From: Antedon mediterranea
Taxonomy: Eukaryota; Echinodermata; Crinoidea; Comatulida; Antedonidae
NCBI RefSeq assembly: GCF_964355755.1
Contig: NC_092678.1
Span: 23,912,365-23,976,364 of the forward strand
Reading direction: 5' to 3'
DNA length: 64,000 bases
Below, piece after piece: positions 26,584-39,348 of the stretch; position 1 is the stretch's first letter; the number at the start of each line of letters is the position of its first letter. Made by a program: the position numbers and the translations under genes. The notes beneath the pieces were generated by a model. It was not told the DNA's origin and did not search any database. It saw only the letters and a list, made by a program, of their open reading frames with translations.

Positions 26584-29500
26584 ACAGAAATATGTTCATA
26601 TATTAATAGATATGATGATGCTGAATAAATATATGCAAAAATATTCCCACATATATGCGCAGAAGTACAAAAATAAAGCGATTTTTGCGCATAATCAAAG
26701 AAGATTAAATATCGGCATATTTTTGCTGATTTTTTAAGAAATCCCTGAATTATATGTAGAAATATGTTCATATATAAATAGATATGATGATGCTGAATAA
26801 ATATATGCAAAATATTCCCACATATATGCGCGGAAGTGCAAAAATATAGCACTTTTTGCACATACTCTCAGAATTATCGAATATCGGTATATTTTTACTA
26901 ATTTTTTTAGAAATCCCTGAATTATATGCAGAAATATGTTCATATATTGAAAGAGCATCGTCATACGCTGCTATGTACCAAATTTTATCAAAATCCGAGA
27001 TGGTCGAAATTTTACCCCTAAAAAATCCCTGAGCTATAGCCCAGAGATTTTTTCCGCGTAAAATTTCGACCATCTTGGATTTTGCTGAAATTTTTTACAT
27101 AGCATCATATGGTGATGCTGAATAAATATATGCAAAAATATTCTCACATATATGCGCAGAAGTACAAAAATAAAGCGATTTTTGCGCATAATCAAAGAAG
27201 ATTAAATATCGGCATCTTTTTGCTGATTTTTTAAGAAATCCCTGAATTATATGTAGAAATATGTTCATATATAAATAGATATGATTATGCTGAATAAATA
27301 TATGCAAAATATTCCCACATATATGCGCGGAAGTGCAAAAATATAGCACTTTTTGCACATACTCTCAGAATTATCGATTATCGGTATATTTTTACTAATT
27401 TTTTTAGAAATCCCTGAATTATATGCAGAAATATGTTCATATATTGAAAGAGCATCGTCATACGCTGCTATGTACCAAATTTCATCAAAATCCGAGATGG
27501 TCGAAATTTTACCCCTAAAAAATCCCTGCGCTATAGCCCAGAGATTTTTTCCGCGTAAAATTTCGACCATCTTGGATTTTGCTGAAATTTTTTACATAGC
27601 ATCATATGGTGATGCTGAATAAATATATGCAAAAATATTCCCACATATATGCGCAGAAGTGCAAAAATAAAGCGATTTTTGCGCATAATCAAAGAAGATA
27701 AAATATCGGCATATTTTTGCTGATTTTTTAAGAAATCCCTGAATTATATGTAGAAATATGTTCATATATAAATAGATATGATGATGCTGAATAAATATAT
27801 GCAAAAATATTCCCACATATATGCGCAGAAGTGCAAAAATAAAGCGATTTTTGCGCATAATCAAAGAAGATAAAATATCGGCATATTTTTGCTGATTTTT
27901 TAAAAAATCCCTAAATTATATGTAGAAATATGTTCATATATAAATAGATATGATGATGCTGAATAAATATATGCCAAAATATTCCCACATATATGCGCAG
28001 AAGTACAAAAATAAAGCGATTTTTGCGCATAATCAAAGAAGATTAAATATCGGCATATTTTTGCTGATTTTTTAAGAAATCCTTGAATTATATGTAGAAA
28101 TATGTTAATATATAAATAGATATGATGATGCTGAATAAATATATGCCAAAATATTCCCACATATATGCGCAGAAGTACAAAAATATAGCACTTTTTGCAC
28201 ATACTCTCAGAATTATCGAATATCGGTATATTTTTACTAATTTTTTTAGAAATCCCTGAATTATATGCAGAAATATGTTCATATATTGAAAGAGCATCGT
28301 CATACGCTGCTATGTACCAAATTTCATCAAAATCCGAGATGGTCGAAATTTTACCCCTAAAAAATCCCTGACCTATAGCCCAGGGATTTTTTCCGCGTAA
28401 AATTTCGACCATCTTGGATTTTGCTGAAATTTTTTACATAGCATCATATGGTGATGCTGAATAAATATATGCCAAAATATTCCCACATATATGCGCAGAA
28501 GTACAAAAATAAAGCGATTTTTGCGCATAATCAAAGAAGATTAAATATCGGCATATTTTTGCTGATTTTTTAAGAAATCCCTGAATTATATGTAGAAATA
28601 TGTTCATATATAAATAGATATGATGATGCTGAATAAATATATGCCAAAATATTCCCACATATATGCGCAGAAGTACAAAAATATAGCACTTTTTGCACAT
28701 ACTCTCAGAATTATCGAATATCGGTATATTTTTACTAATTTTTTTAGAAATCCCTGAATTATATGCAGAAATATGTTCATATATTGAAAGAGCATCGTCA
28801 TACGCTGCTATGTACCAAATTTTATCAAAATCCGAGATGGTCGAAATTTTACCCCTAAAAAATCCCTGAGCTTATAGCCCAGGGATTTTTTCCGCGTAAA
28901 ATTTCGACCATCTTGGATTTTGCTGAAATTTTTTACAAAGCATCATATGGTGATGCTGAATAAATATATGCAAAAATATTCTCACATATATGCGCAGAAG
29001 TACAAAAATAAAGCGATTTTTGCGCATAATCAAAGAAGATTAAATATCGGCATCTTTTTGCTGATTTTTTAAGAAATCCCTGAATTATATACAGAAATAT
29101 GTTCATATATTAATAGATATGATGATGCTGAATAAATATATGCAAAAATATTCCCACATATATGCGCAGAAGTACAAAAATAAAGCGATTTTTGCGCATA
29201 ATCAAAGAAGATTAAATATCGGCATATTTTTGCTGATTTTTTAAGAAATCCCTGAATTATATGTAGAAATATGTTCATATATAAATAGATATGATGATGC
29301 TGAATAAATATATGCAAAATATTCCCACATATATGCGCGGAAGTGCAAAAATATAGCACTTTTTGCACATACTCTCAGAATTATCGAATATCGGTATATT
29401 TTTACTAATTTTTTTAGAAATCCCTGAATTATATGCAGAAATATGTTCATATATTGAAAGAGCATCGTCATACGCTGCTATGTACCAAATTTTATCAAAA

Positions 29501-31597
29501 TCCGAGATGGTCGAAATTTTACCCCTAAAAAATCCCTGAGCTATAGCCCAGAGATTTTTTCCGCGTAAAATTTCGACCATCTTGGATTTTGCTGAAATTT
29601 TTTACATAGCATCATATGGTGATGCTGAATAAATATATGCAAAAATATTCTCACATATATGCGCAGAAGTACAAAAATAAAGCGATTTTTGCGCATAATC
29701 AAAGAAGATTAAATATCGGCATCTTTTTGCTGATTTTTTAAGAAATCCCTGAATTATATGTAGAAATATGTTCATATATAAATAGATATGATTATGCTGA
29801 ATAAATATATGCAAAATATTCCCACATATATGCGCGGAAGTGCAAAAATATAGCACTTTTTGCACATACTCTCAGAATTATCGATTATCGGTATATTTTT
29901 ACTAATTTTTTTAGAAATCCCTGAATTATATGCAGAAATATGTTCATATATTGAAAGAGCATCGTCATACGCTGCTATGTACCAAATTTCATCAAAATCC
30001 GAGATGGTCGAAATTTTACCCCTAAAAAATCCCTGCGCTATAGCCCAGAGATTTTTTCCGCGTAAAATTTCGACCATCTTGGATTTTGCTGAAATTTTTT
30101 ACATAGCATCATATGGTGATGCTGAATAAATATATGCAAAAATATTCCCACATATATGCGCAGAAGTGCAAAAATAAAGCGATTTTTGCGCATAATCAAA
30201 GAAGATAAAATATCGGCATATTTTTGCTGATTTTTTAAGAAATCCTTGAATTATATGTAGAAATATGTTCATATGTAAATAGATATGATGATGCTGAATA
30301 AATATATGCAAAAATATTCCCACATATATGCGCAGAAGTGCAAAAATAAAGCGATTTTTGCGCATAATCAAAGAAGATAAAATATCGGCATATTTTTGCT
30401 GATTTTTTAAAAAATCCCTAAATTATATGTAGAAATATGTTCATATATAAATAGATATGATGATGCTGAATAAATATATGCCAAAATATTCCCACATATA
30501 TGCGCAGAAGTACAAAAATAAAGCGATTTTTGCGCATAATCAAAGAAGATTAAATATCGGCATATTTTTGCTGATTTTTTAAGAAATCCTTGAATTATAT
30601 GTAGAAATATGTTAATATATAAATAGATATGATGATGCTGAATAAATATATGCCAAAATATTCCCACATATATGCGCAGAAGTACAAAAATATAGCACTT
30701 TTTGCACATACTCTCAGAATTATCGAATATCGGTATATTTTTACTAATTTTTTTAGAAATCCCTGAATTATATGCAGAAATATGTTCATATATTGAAAGA
30801 GCATCGTCATACGCTGCTATGTACCAAATTTCATCAAAATCCGAGATGGTCGAAATTTTACCCCTAAAAAATCCCTGACCTATAGCCCAGGGATTTTTTC
30901 CGCGTAAAATTTCGACCATCTTGGATTTTGCTGAAATTTTTTACATAGCATCATATGGTGATGCTGAATAAATATATGCCAAAATATTCCCACATATATG
31001 CGCAGAAGTACAAAAATAAAGCGATTTTTGCGCATAATCAAAGAAGATTAAATATCGGCATATTTTTGCTGATTTTTTAAGAAATCCCTGAATTATATGT
31101 AGAAATATGTTCATATATAAATAGATATGATGATGCTGAATAAATATATGCCAAAATATTCCCACATATATGCGCAGAAGTACAAAAATATAGCACTTTT
31201 TGCACATACTCTCAGAATTATCGAATATCGGTATATTTTTACTAATTTTTTTAGAAATCCCTGAATTATATGCAGAAATATGTTCATATATTGAAAGAGC
31301 ATCGTCATACGCTGCTATGTACCAAATTTTATCAAAATCCGAGATGGTCGAAATTTTACCCCTAAAAAATCCCTGAGCTTATAGCCCAGGGATTTTTTCC
31401 GCGTAAAATTTCGACCATCTTGGATTTTGCTGAAATTTTTTACAAAGCATCATATGGTGATGCTGAATAAATATATGCAAAAATATTCTCACATATATGC
31501 GCAGAAGTACAAAAATAAAGCGATTTTTGCGCATAATCAAAGAAGATTAAATATCGGCATCTTTTTGCTGATTTTTTAAGAAATCCCTGAATTATAT
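26584..31597. repeat. Recent 2507-bp higher-order tandem duplication inside the satellite
   Basis: 26584-29090 and 29091-31597 are near-identical copies, each about five satellite units. Private variants match at a constant offset of 2507, for example TACAAAGCATC near 28933 and 31440, and the truncated junction ATATACAGAAA at 26581 and 29088. By eye I found two substitutions, near 27738/30245 and 27768/30275. Confidence 0.85.
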
Positions 31598-34500
31598 GTA
31601 GAAATATGTTCATATATAAATAGATATGATTATGCTGAATAAATATATGCAAAATATTCCCACATATATGCGCGGAAGTGCAAAAATATAGCACTTTTTG
31701 CACATACTCTCAGAATTATCGATTATCGGTATATTTTTACTAATTTTTTTAGAAATCCCTGAATTATATGCAGAAATATGTTCATATATTGAAAGAGCAT
31801 CGTCATACGCTGCTATGTACCAAATTTCATCAAAATCCGAGATGGTCGAAATTTTACCCCTAAAAAATCCCTGAGCTATAGCCCAGGGATTTTTTCCGCG
31901 TAAAATTTCGACCATCTTGGATTTTGCTGAAATTTTGTACATAGCATCATATGGTGATGCTGAATAAATATATGCAAAAATATTCCCACATATATGCGCA
32001 GAAGTACAAAAATAAAGCGATTTTTGCGCATAATCAAAGAAGATTAAATATCGGCATATTTTTGCTGATTTTTTAAGAAATCCCTAAATTATATGTAGAA
32101 ATATGTTCATATATAAATAGATATGATGATGCTGAATAAATATATGCCAAAATATTCCCACATATATGCGCAGAAGTGCAAAAATATAGCACTTTTGCAC
32201 ATACTCTCAGAATATCGAATATCGGTATATTTTTATTAATTTTTTTAGAAATCCCTGAATTATATGCAGAAATATGTTCATATATTGAAAGAGCATCGTC
32301 ATACGCTGCTATGTACCAAATTTCATCAAAATCCGAGATGGTCGAAATTTTACCCCTAAAAAATCCCTGAGCTATAGCCCAGGGATTTTTTCCGCGTAAA
32401 ATTTCGACCATCTTGGATTTTGCTGAAATTTTGTACATAGCATCATATGGTGATGCTGAATAAATATATGCAAAAATATTCCCACATATATGCGCAGAAG
32501 TACAAAAATAAAGCGATTTTTGCGCATAATCAAAGAAGATAAAATATCGGCATATTTTTGCTGATTTTTTAAGAAATCCCTGAATTATATGTAGAAATAT
32601 GTTCATATATAAATAGATATGATGATGCTGAATAAATATATGCCAAAATATTCCCACATATATGCGCAGAAGTACAAAAATATAGCACTTTTTGCACATA
32701 CTCTCAGAATTATCGAATATCGGTATATTTTTACTAATTTTTTTAGAAATCCCTGAATTATATGCAGAAATATGTTCATATATTGAAAGAGCATCGTCAT
32801 ACGCTGCTATGTACCAAATTTCATCAAAATCCGAGATGGTCGAAATTTTACCCCTACAAAATCCCTGAGCTATAGCCCAGGGATTTTTTCCGCGTAAAAT
32901 TTCGACCATCTTGGATTTTGCTGAAATTTTGTACATAGCATCATATGGTGATTCTGAATAAATATATGCAAAAATATTCCCACATATATGCGCAGAAGTA
33001 CAAAAATAAAGCGATTTTTGCGCATAATCAAAGAAGATAAAATATCGGCATATTTTTGCTGATTTTTTAAGAAATCCCTGAATTATATGTAGAAATATGT
33101 TTATATATAAATAGATATGATGATGCTGAATAAATATATGCCAAAATATTCCCACATATATGCGCAGAAGTGCAAAAATATAGCACTTTTGCACATACTC
33201 TCAGAATTATCGAATATCGGTATATTTTTACTAATTTTTTTAGAAATTCCTGAATTATATGCAGAAATATGTTCATATATTAATAGATATGATGATGCTG
33301 AATAAATATATGCAAAAATATTCCCACATATATGCGCAGAAGTACAAAAATAAAGCGATTTTTGCGCATATTCAAAGAAGATTAAATATCGGCATATTTT
33401 TGCTGATTCTTTAAGAAATCCCTCAATTATATGTAGAAATATGTTCATATATAAATAGATATGATTATGCTGAATAAATATATGCAAAATATTCCCACAT
33501 ATATGCGCGGAAGTGCAAAAATATAGCACTTTTTGTACATACTCTCAGAAATATCGATTATCGGTATATTTTTACTAATTTTTTTAGAAATCCCTGAATT
33601 ATATGCAGAAATATGTTCATATATTGAAAGAGCATCGTCATACGCTGCTATGTACCAAATTTCATCAAAATCCGAGATGGTCGAAATTTTACCCCTAAAA
33701 AATCCCTGAGCTATAAGCCCAGGGATTTTTTCCGCGTAAAATTTCGACCATCTTGGATTTTGCTGAAATTTTGTACATAGCATCATATGTTGATGCTGAA
33801 TAAATATATGCAAAAATATTCCCACATATATGCGCAGAAGTACAAAAATAAAGCGATTTTTGCGCATAATCAAAGAAGATTAAATATTGGCATATTTTTG
33901 CTGATTTTTTAAGAAATCCCTGAATTATATGTAGAAATATGTTCATATATAAATAGATATGATGATGCTGAATAAATATATGCCAAAATATTCCCACATA
34001 TATGCGCAGAAGTGCAAAAATATAGCACTTTTGCACATACTCTCAGAATTATCGAATATCGGTATATTTTTACTAATTTTTTTAGAAATCCCTGAATTAT
34101 ATGCAGAAATATGTTCATATATTGAAAGAGCATCGTCATACGCTGCTATGTACCAAATTTCATCAAAATCCGAGATGGTCGAAATTTTACCCCTAAAAAA
34201 TCCCTGAGCTTATAGCCCAGGGATTTTTTCCGCGTAAAATTTCGACCATCTTGGATTTTGCTGAAATTTTGTACATAGCATCATATGTTGATGCTGAATA
34301 AATATATGCAAAAATATTCCCACATATATGCGCAGAAGTACAAAAATAAAGCGATTTTTGCGCATAATCAAAGAAGATTAAATATCGGCATATTTTTGCT
34401 GATTTTTTAAGAAATCCCTGAATTATATGTAGAAATATGTTCATATATAAATAGATATGATGATGCTGAATAAATATATGCCAAAATATTCCCACATATA

Positions 34501-37500
34501 GGCGCAGAAGTGCAAAAATATAGCACTTTTGCACATACTCTCAGAATTATCGAATATCGGTATATTTTTACTAATTTTTTTAGAAATCCCTGAATTATAT
34601 GCAGAAATATGTTCATATATTAATAGATATGATGATGCTGAATAAATATATGCAAAAATATTCCCACATATATGCGCAGAAGTACAAAAATAAAGCGATT
34701 TTTGCGCATAATCAAAGAAGATTAAATATCGGCATATTTTTGCTGATTTTTTAAGAAATCCCTGAATTATATGTAGAAATATGTTCATATATAAATAGAT
34801 ATGATGATGCTGAATAAATATATGCAAAATATTCCCACATATATGCGCGGAAGTGCAAAAATATAGCACTTTTTGCACATACTCTCAGAATTATCGAATA
34901 TCGGTATATTTTTACTAATTTTTTTAGAAATCCCTGACTTATATGCAGAAATATGTTCATATATTGAAAGAGCATCGTCATACGCTGCTATGTACCAAAT
35001 TTTATCAAAATCCGAGATGGTTGAAATTTTACCCCTAAAAAATCCCTGAGCTTATAGCCCAGGGATTTTTTCCGCGTAAAATTTCGACCATCTTGGATTT
35101 TGCTGAAATTTTTTACATAGCATCATATGGTGATGCTGAATAAATATATGCAAAAATATTCTCACATATATTCGCAGAAGTACAAAAATAAAGCGATTTT
35201 TGCGCATAATCAAAGAAGATTAAATATCGGCATCTTTTTGCTGATTTTTTAAGAAATCCCTGAATTATATGTAGAAATATGTTCATATATAAATAGATAT
35301 GATTATGCTGAATAAATATATGCAAAATATTCCCACATATATGCGCGGAAGTGCAAAAATATAGCACTTTTTGCACATACTCTCAGAATTATCGATTATC
35401 GGTATATTTTTACTAATTTTTTTAGAAATCCCTGAATTATATGCAGAAATATGTTCATATATTGAAAGAGCATCGTCATACGCTGCTATGTACCAAATTT
35501 CATCAAAATCCGAGATGGTCGAAATTTTACCCCTAAAAAATCCCTGAGTTCATAGCCCAGGGATTTTTTCCGCGTAAAATTTCGACCATCTTGGATTTTG
35601 CTGAAATTTTTTACATAGCATCATATGGTGATGCTGAATAAATATATGCAAAAATATTCCCACATATATGCGCAGAAGTACAAAAATAAAGCGATTTTTG
35701 CGCATAATCAAAGAAGATAAAATATCGGCATATTTTTGCTGATTTTTTAAGAAATCCCTGAATTATATGTAGAAATATGTTCATATATAAATAGATATGA
35801 TGATGCTGAATAAATATATGCAAAAATATTCCCACATATATGCGCAGAAGTGCAAAAATAAAGCGATTTTTGCGCATAATCAAAGAAGATAAAATATCAG
35901 CATATTTTTGCTGATTTTTTAAGAAATCCCTAAATTATATGTAGAAATATGTTCATATATAAATAGATATGATGATGTTGAATAAATATATGCCAAAATA
36001 TTCCCACATATATGCGCAGAAGTACAAAATTAAAGCGATTTTTGCGCATAATCAAAGAAGATTAAATATCGGCATATTTTTGCTGATTTTTTAAGAAATC
36101 CCTGAATTATATGTAGAAATATGTTCATATATAAATAGATATGATTATGCTGAAAAAATATATGCAAAATATTCCCACATATATGCGCGGAAGTGCAAAA
36201 ATATAGCACTTTTTGCACATACTCTCAGAATTATCGATTATCGGTATATTTTTACTAATTTTTTTAGAAATCCCTGAATTATATGCAGAAATATGTTCAT
36301 ATATTGAAAGAGCATCGTCATACGCTGCTATGTACCAAATTTCATCAAAATCCGAGATGGTCGAAATTTTACCCCTAAAAAATCCCTGACCTATATATAG
36401 CCCAGGGATTTTTTCCGCGTAAAATTTCGACCATCTTGGATTTTGCTGAAATTTTTTACATAGCATCATATGGTGATGCTGAATAAATATATGCCAAAAT
36501 ATTCCCACATATATGCGCAGAAGTACAAAAATAAAGCGATTTTTGCGCATAATCAAAGAAGATTAAATATCGGCATATTTTTGCTGATTTTTTAAGAAAT
36601 CCCTGAATTATATGTAGAAATATGTTCATATATAAATAGATATGATTATGCTGAATAAATATATGCAAAATGTTCCCACATATATGCGCGGAAGTGCAAA
36701 AATATAGCACTTTTTGCACATACTCTCAGAATTATCGATTATCGGTATATTTTTACTAATTTTTTTAGAAATCCCTGAATTATATGCAGAAATATGTTCA
36801 TATATTGAAAGAGCATCGTCATACGCTGCTATGTACCAAATTTCATCAAAATCCGAGATGGTCGAAATTTTACCCCTAAAAAATCTCTGACCTATAGCCC
36901 AGGGATTTTTTCCGCGTAAAATTTCGACCATCTTGGATTTTGCTGAAATTTTGTACATAGCATCATATGGTGATGCTGAATAAATATATGCAAAAATATT
37001 CCCACATATATGCGCAGAAGTACAAAAATAAAGCGATTTTTGCGCATAATCAAAGAAGATTAAATATCGGCATATTTTTGCTGATTTTTTAAGAAATCCC
37101 TGAATTATATGTAGAAATATGTTCATATATAAATAGATATGATGATGCTGAATAAATATATGCAAAATATTCCCACATATATGCGCGGAAGTGCAAAAAT
37201 ATAGCACTTTTTGCACATAGTCTCAGAATTATCGAATATCGGTATATTTTTACTAATTTTTTTAGAAATCCCTGAATTATATGCAGAAATATGTTCATAT
37301 ATTGAAAGAGCATCGTCATACGCTGCTATGTACCAAATTTCATCAAAATCCGAGATGGTCGAAATTTTACCCCTAAAAAATCCCTGAGCTATAGCCCAGG
37401 GATTTTTTCCGCGTAAAATTTCGACCATCTTGGATTTTGCTGAAATTTTGTACATAGCATCATATGGTGATGCTGAATAAATATATGCAAAAATATTCCC

Positions 37501-38432
37501 ACATATATGCGCAGAAGTACAAAAATAAAGCGATTTTTGCGCATAATCAAAGAAGATTAAATATCGGCATATTTTTGCTGATTTTTTAAGAAATCCCTGA
37601 ATTATATGTAGAAATATGTTCATATATAAATAGATATGATGATGCTGAATAAATATATGCCAAAATATTCCCACATATATGCGCAGAAGTGCAAAAATTT
37701 AGCACTTTTGCACATACTCTCAGAATTATCGAATATCGGTATATTTTTACTAATTTTTTTAGAAATCCCTGAATTATATGCAGAAATATGTTCATATATT
37801 GAAAGAGCATCGTCATACGCTGCTATGTACCAAATTTCATCAAAATCCGAGATGGTCGAAATTTTACCCCTAAAAAATCCCTGAATTATATGCAGAAATA
37901 TGTTCATATATTGAAAGAACATCGTCATACGCTGCTATGTACCAAATTTCATCAAAATCCGAGATGGTCGAAATTTTACCCCTAAAAAATCCCTGAGCTA
38001 TAGCCCAGGGATTTTTTCCGCGTAAAATTTCGACCATCTTGGATTTTGCTGAAATTTTGTACATAGCATCATATGGTGATGCTGAATAAATATATGCAAA
38101 AATATTCCAACATATATGCGCAGAAGTGCGAAAATAAAGCGATTTTTGCGCATAATCAAAGATGATTAAATATCAGCATATTTTTGCTGAATTTTAAAGA
38201 AATCCCTGAATTATATGTAGAAATATGTTCATGAATCATATAGATAGATATGATGATGCTGAATAAAGATATGCAAAATTATTCCCACATATATGCGCAG
38301 AATGCAAAAATATAGCACTTTTTGCGCATACTCTCAAAATTATCGAATATCGGCATATTGTTGCTGATTTTTTTTAGAAATCCCTGAATTATAAGCAGAA
38401 ATATGTTCATATATTGAAAGAGCATCATCAAT

Positions 38433-38758
38433 TATGATGTTTCTTATGGCGATAATCTTAAATACAGGGATCAATGAAACACAAAAAAAAAACAATGTTG
38501 GCTTACCATTACAAAAATAACCACAATATCATTAATAGTTACTGTTTATTATCTAATATTTACAAACTCTATTTTTCATTCTTTTTGTGACATTTTATCC
38601 CAAACAATAATAAATAAAATAGATATATCCATATTTTTAATGAAATTATACTCAATTCCCTACATAGCTTAAACTTAGTCTAAACTTAGCATGTAGTGAC
38701 GACCTAATCTATTTAGTAATTAGAAAATAATAATTACGTAAAGAGACTTTTGTTGCCT
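38433..38758. other. Unique AT-rich spacer between the satellite and the SELENOK 3' end
   Basis: No repeat unit or exon is seen. It separates the array from the probable poly(A) site of the minus-strand SELENOK gene. Confidence 0.6.
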
Positions 38759-38764
38759 TTTATT
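38759..38764 (-). terminator. Poly(A) signal AATAAA of SELENOK
   Basis: This is the first canonical AATAAA I find downstream of the SELENOK stop on the minus strand, about 585 nt after it and directly after the candidate SECIS element. Confidence 0.65.
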
Positions 38765-38815
38765 CATCAATTTAATTGGTCCTACTTATTGTAGGCTGGC
38801 CAATCAAACGTCATT
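38764..38815 (-). promoter_or_regulatory. Candidate SECIS element of SELENOK
   Basis: Read on the minus strand, ATGA (38814-38811) opens a helix of about 10 pairs (GTTTGATTGG with CCAATTAAAT, two of them G-U) closed by GATG (about 38768-38765). That gives the GA/GA tandem of the SECIS core. Above the helix are a CCAG bulge and a mini-stem CCTAC/GTAGG with loop AATAA, which resembles a type 2 SECIS. The bulge shows CC where AA is usual; CC variants are known in some selenoproteins. It lies about 530 nt after the stop. Confidence 0.5.
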
Positions 38816-39110
38816 ATCAGCAGGTTACATCATACTGTAGCAACAACAAGGTCAAAGGTTATGACAAACAATCAAAGCACATATATAAATTGTATTACAA
38901 ACACTAAATTTTGACTAATTATTTATGTTTAATAATTAGTATATTTAAACTGTTCTTGCTCGAATAACCTCCAGTTACAAAGTTTAAAAGTGTTGCTGAG
39001 ACGAATGAAATTGGGTATGAAAATTACAGTCAAACCTCAAACTGGGTGGTTTGCTAGTTGAACAACAACAGTTTAAATGTTTGTAAAGGTTAAAAAAATA
39101 CTCATTAGCA

Positions 39111-39204
39111 TTAAAGCCTGGTTCCCACTAGTAATTTGATCAATCACATGGACTATTTGTGCTTGGTCATCTTGCATTGCGTCCTAGTGGGAACCAGGCT
39201 TAAT
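39111..39204. mobile_element. Short foldback element with perfect ~16-bp arms
   Basis: GCCTGGTTCCCACTAG at 39116-39131 and its exact inverse near 39184-39199 flank about 50 bp, with TTAA or similar on both sides. It looks like a MITE and lies in the presumed 3' UTR of SELENOK. Confidence 0.65.
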
Positions 39205-39348
39205 AATTTAACAAAGATGATGAAAGTTAGTACGAGCTTGTATTTGATTTAGCAGAGTGCTTGTGCTTAGATGATTAGCTGTGCTTAGATGTTCTTTTGT
39301 GTTTGATGTGTTTACATAACCAGTAGCTTACTCTACAGGAGCAAGCAT

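Larger units (their letters stand above)
17245..38432. repeat. 21-kb satellite array, ~498-bp unit
   Basis: The same block recurs about 40 times. Landmark GAGATGGTCG occurs at 21222, 21720, 22217, 22715, 23213 and 23711, giving a period of 497-498. Each full unit has three modules. Module A (about 167 bp) carries AAAATAAAGCGATTTTTGCG. Module B (about 180 bp) is a diverged copy of A carrying ATAGCACTTTTTGCAC. Module C (about 150 bp) is a palindrome. A and B share the start (GATGCTGAATAAATATATGC) and the end (GAAATCCCTGAATTATATG), so the unit looks like an A-B duplication joined to a foldback. Units at both edges, mainly 17245-19100 and 38090-38432, are more diverged, as is usual for satellites. 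Units lacking C or part of B occur, for example near 24130-24280. The unit length is a multiple of three, which keeps some minus-strand frames open for long distances. Confidence 0.96.

Noticed and set aside
17245-38432. CRISPR-like or other direct-repeat/spacer array
   Set aside because: There are no unique spacers between units; it is a continuous satellite in a eukaryotic genome.
39127-39172. SECIS-like string inside the 3' UTR foldback
   Set aside because: The helix between the ATGA and GAT elements is too short and mismatched. The fold at 38764-38815 is better.
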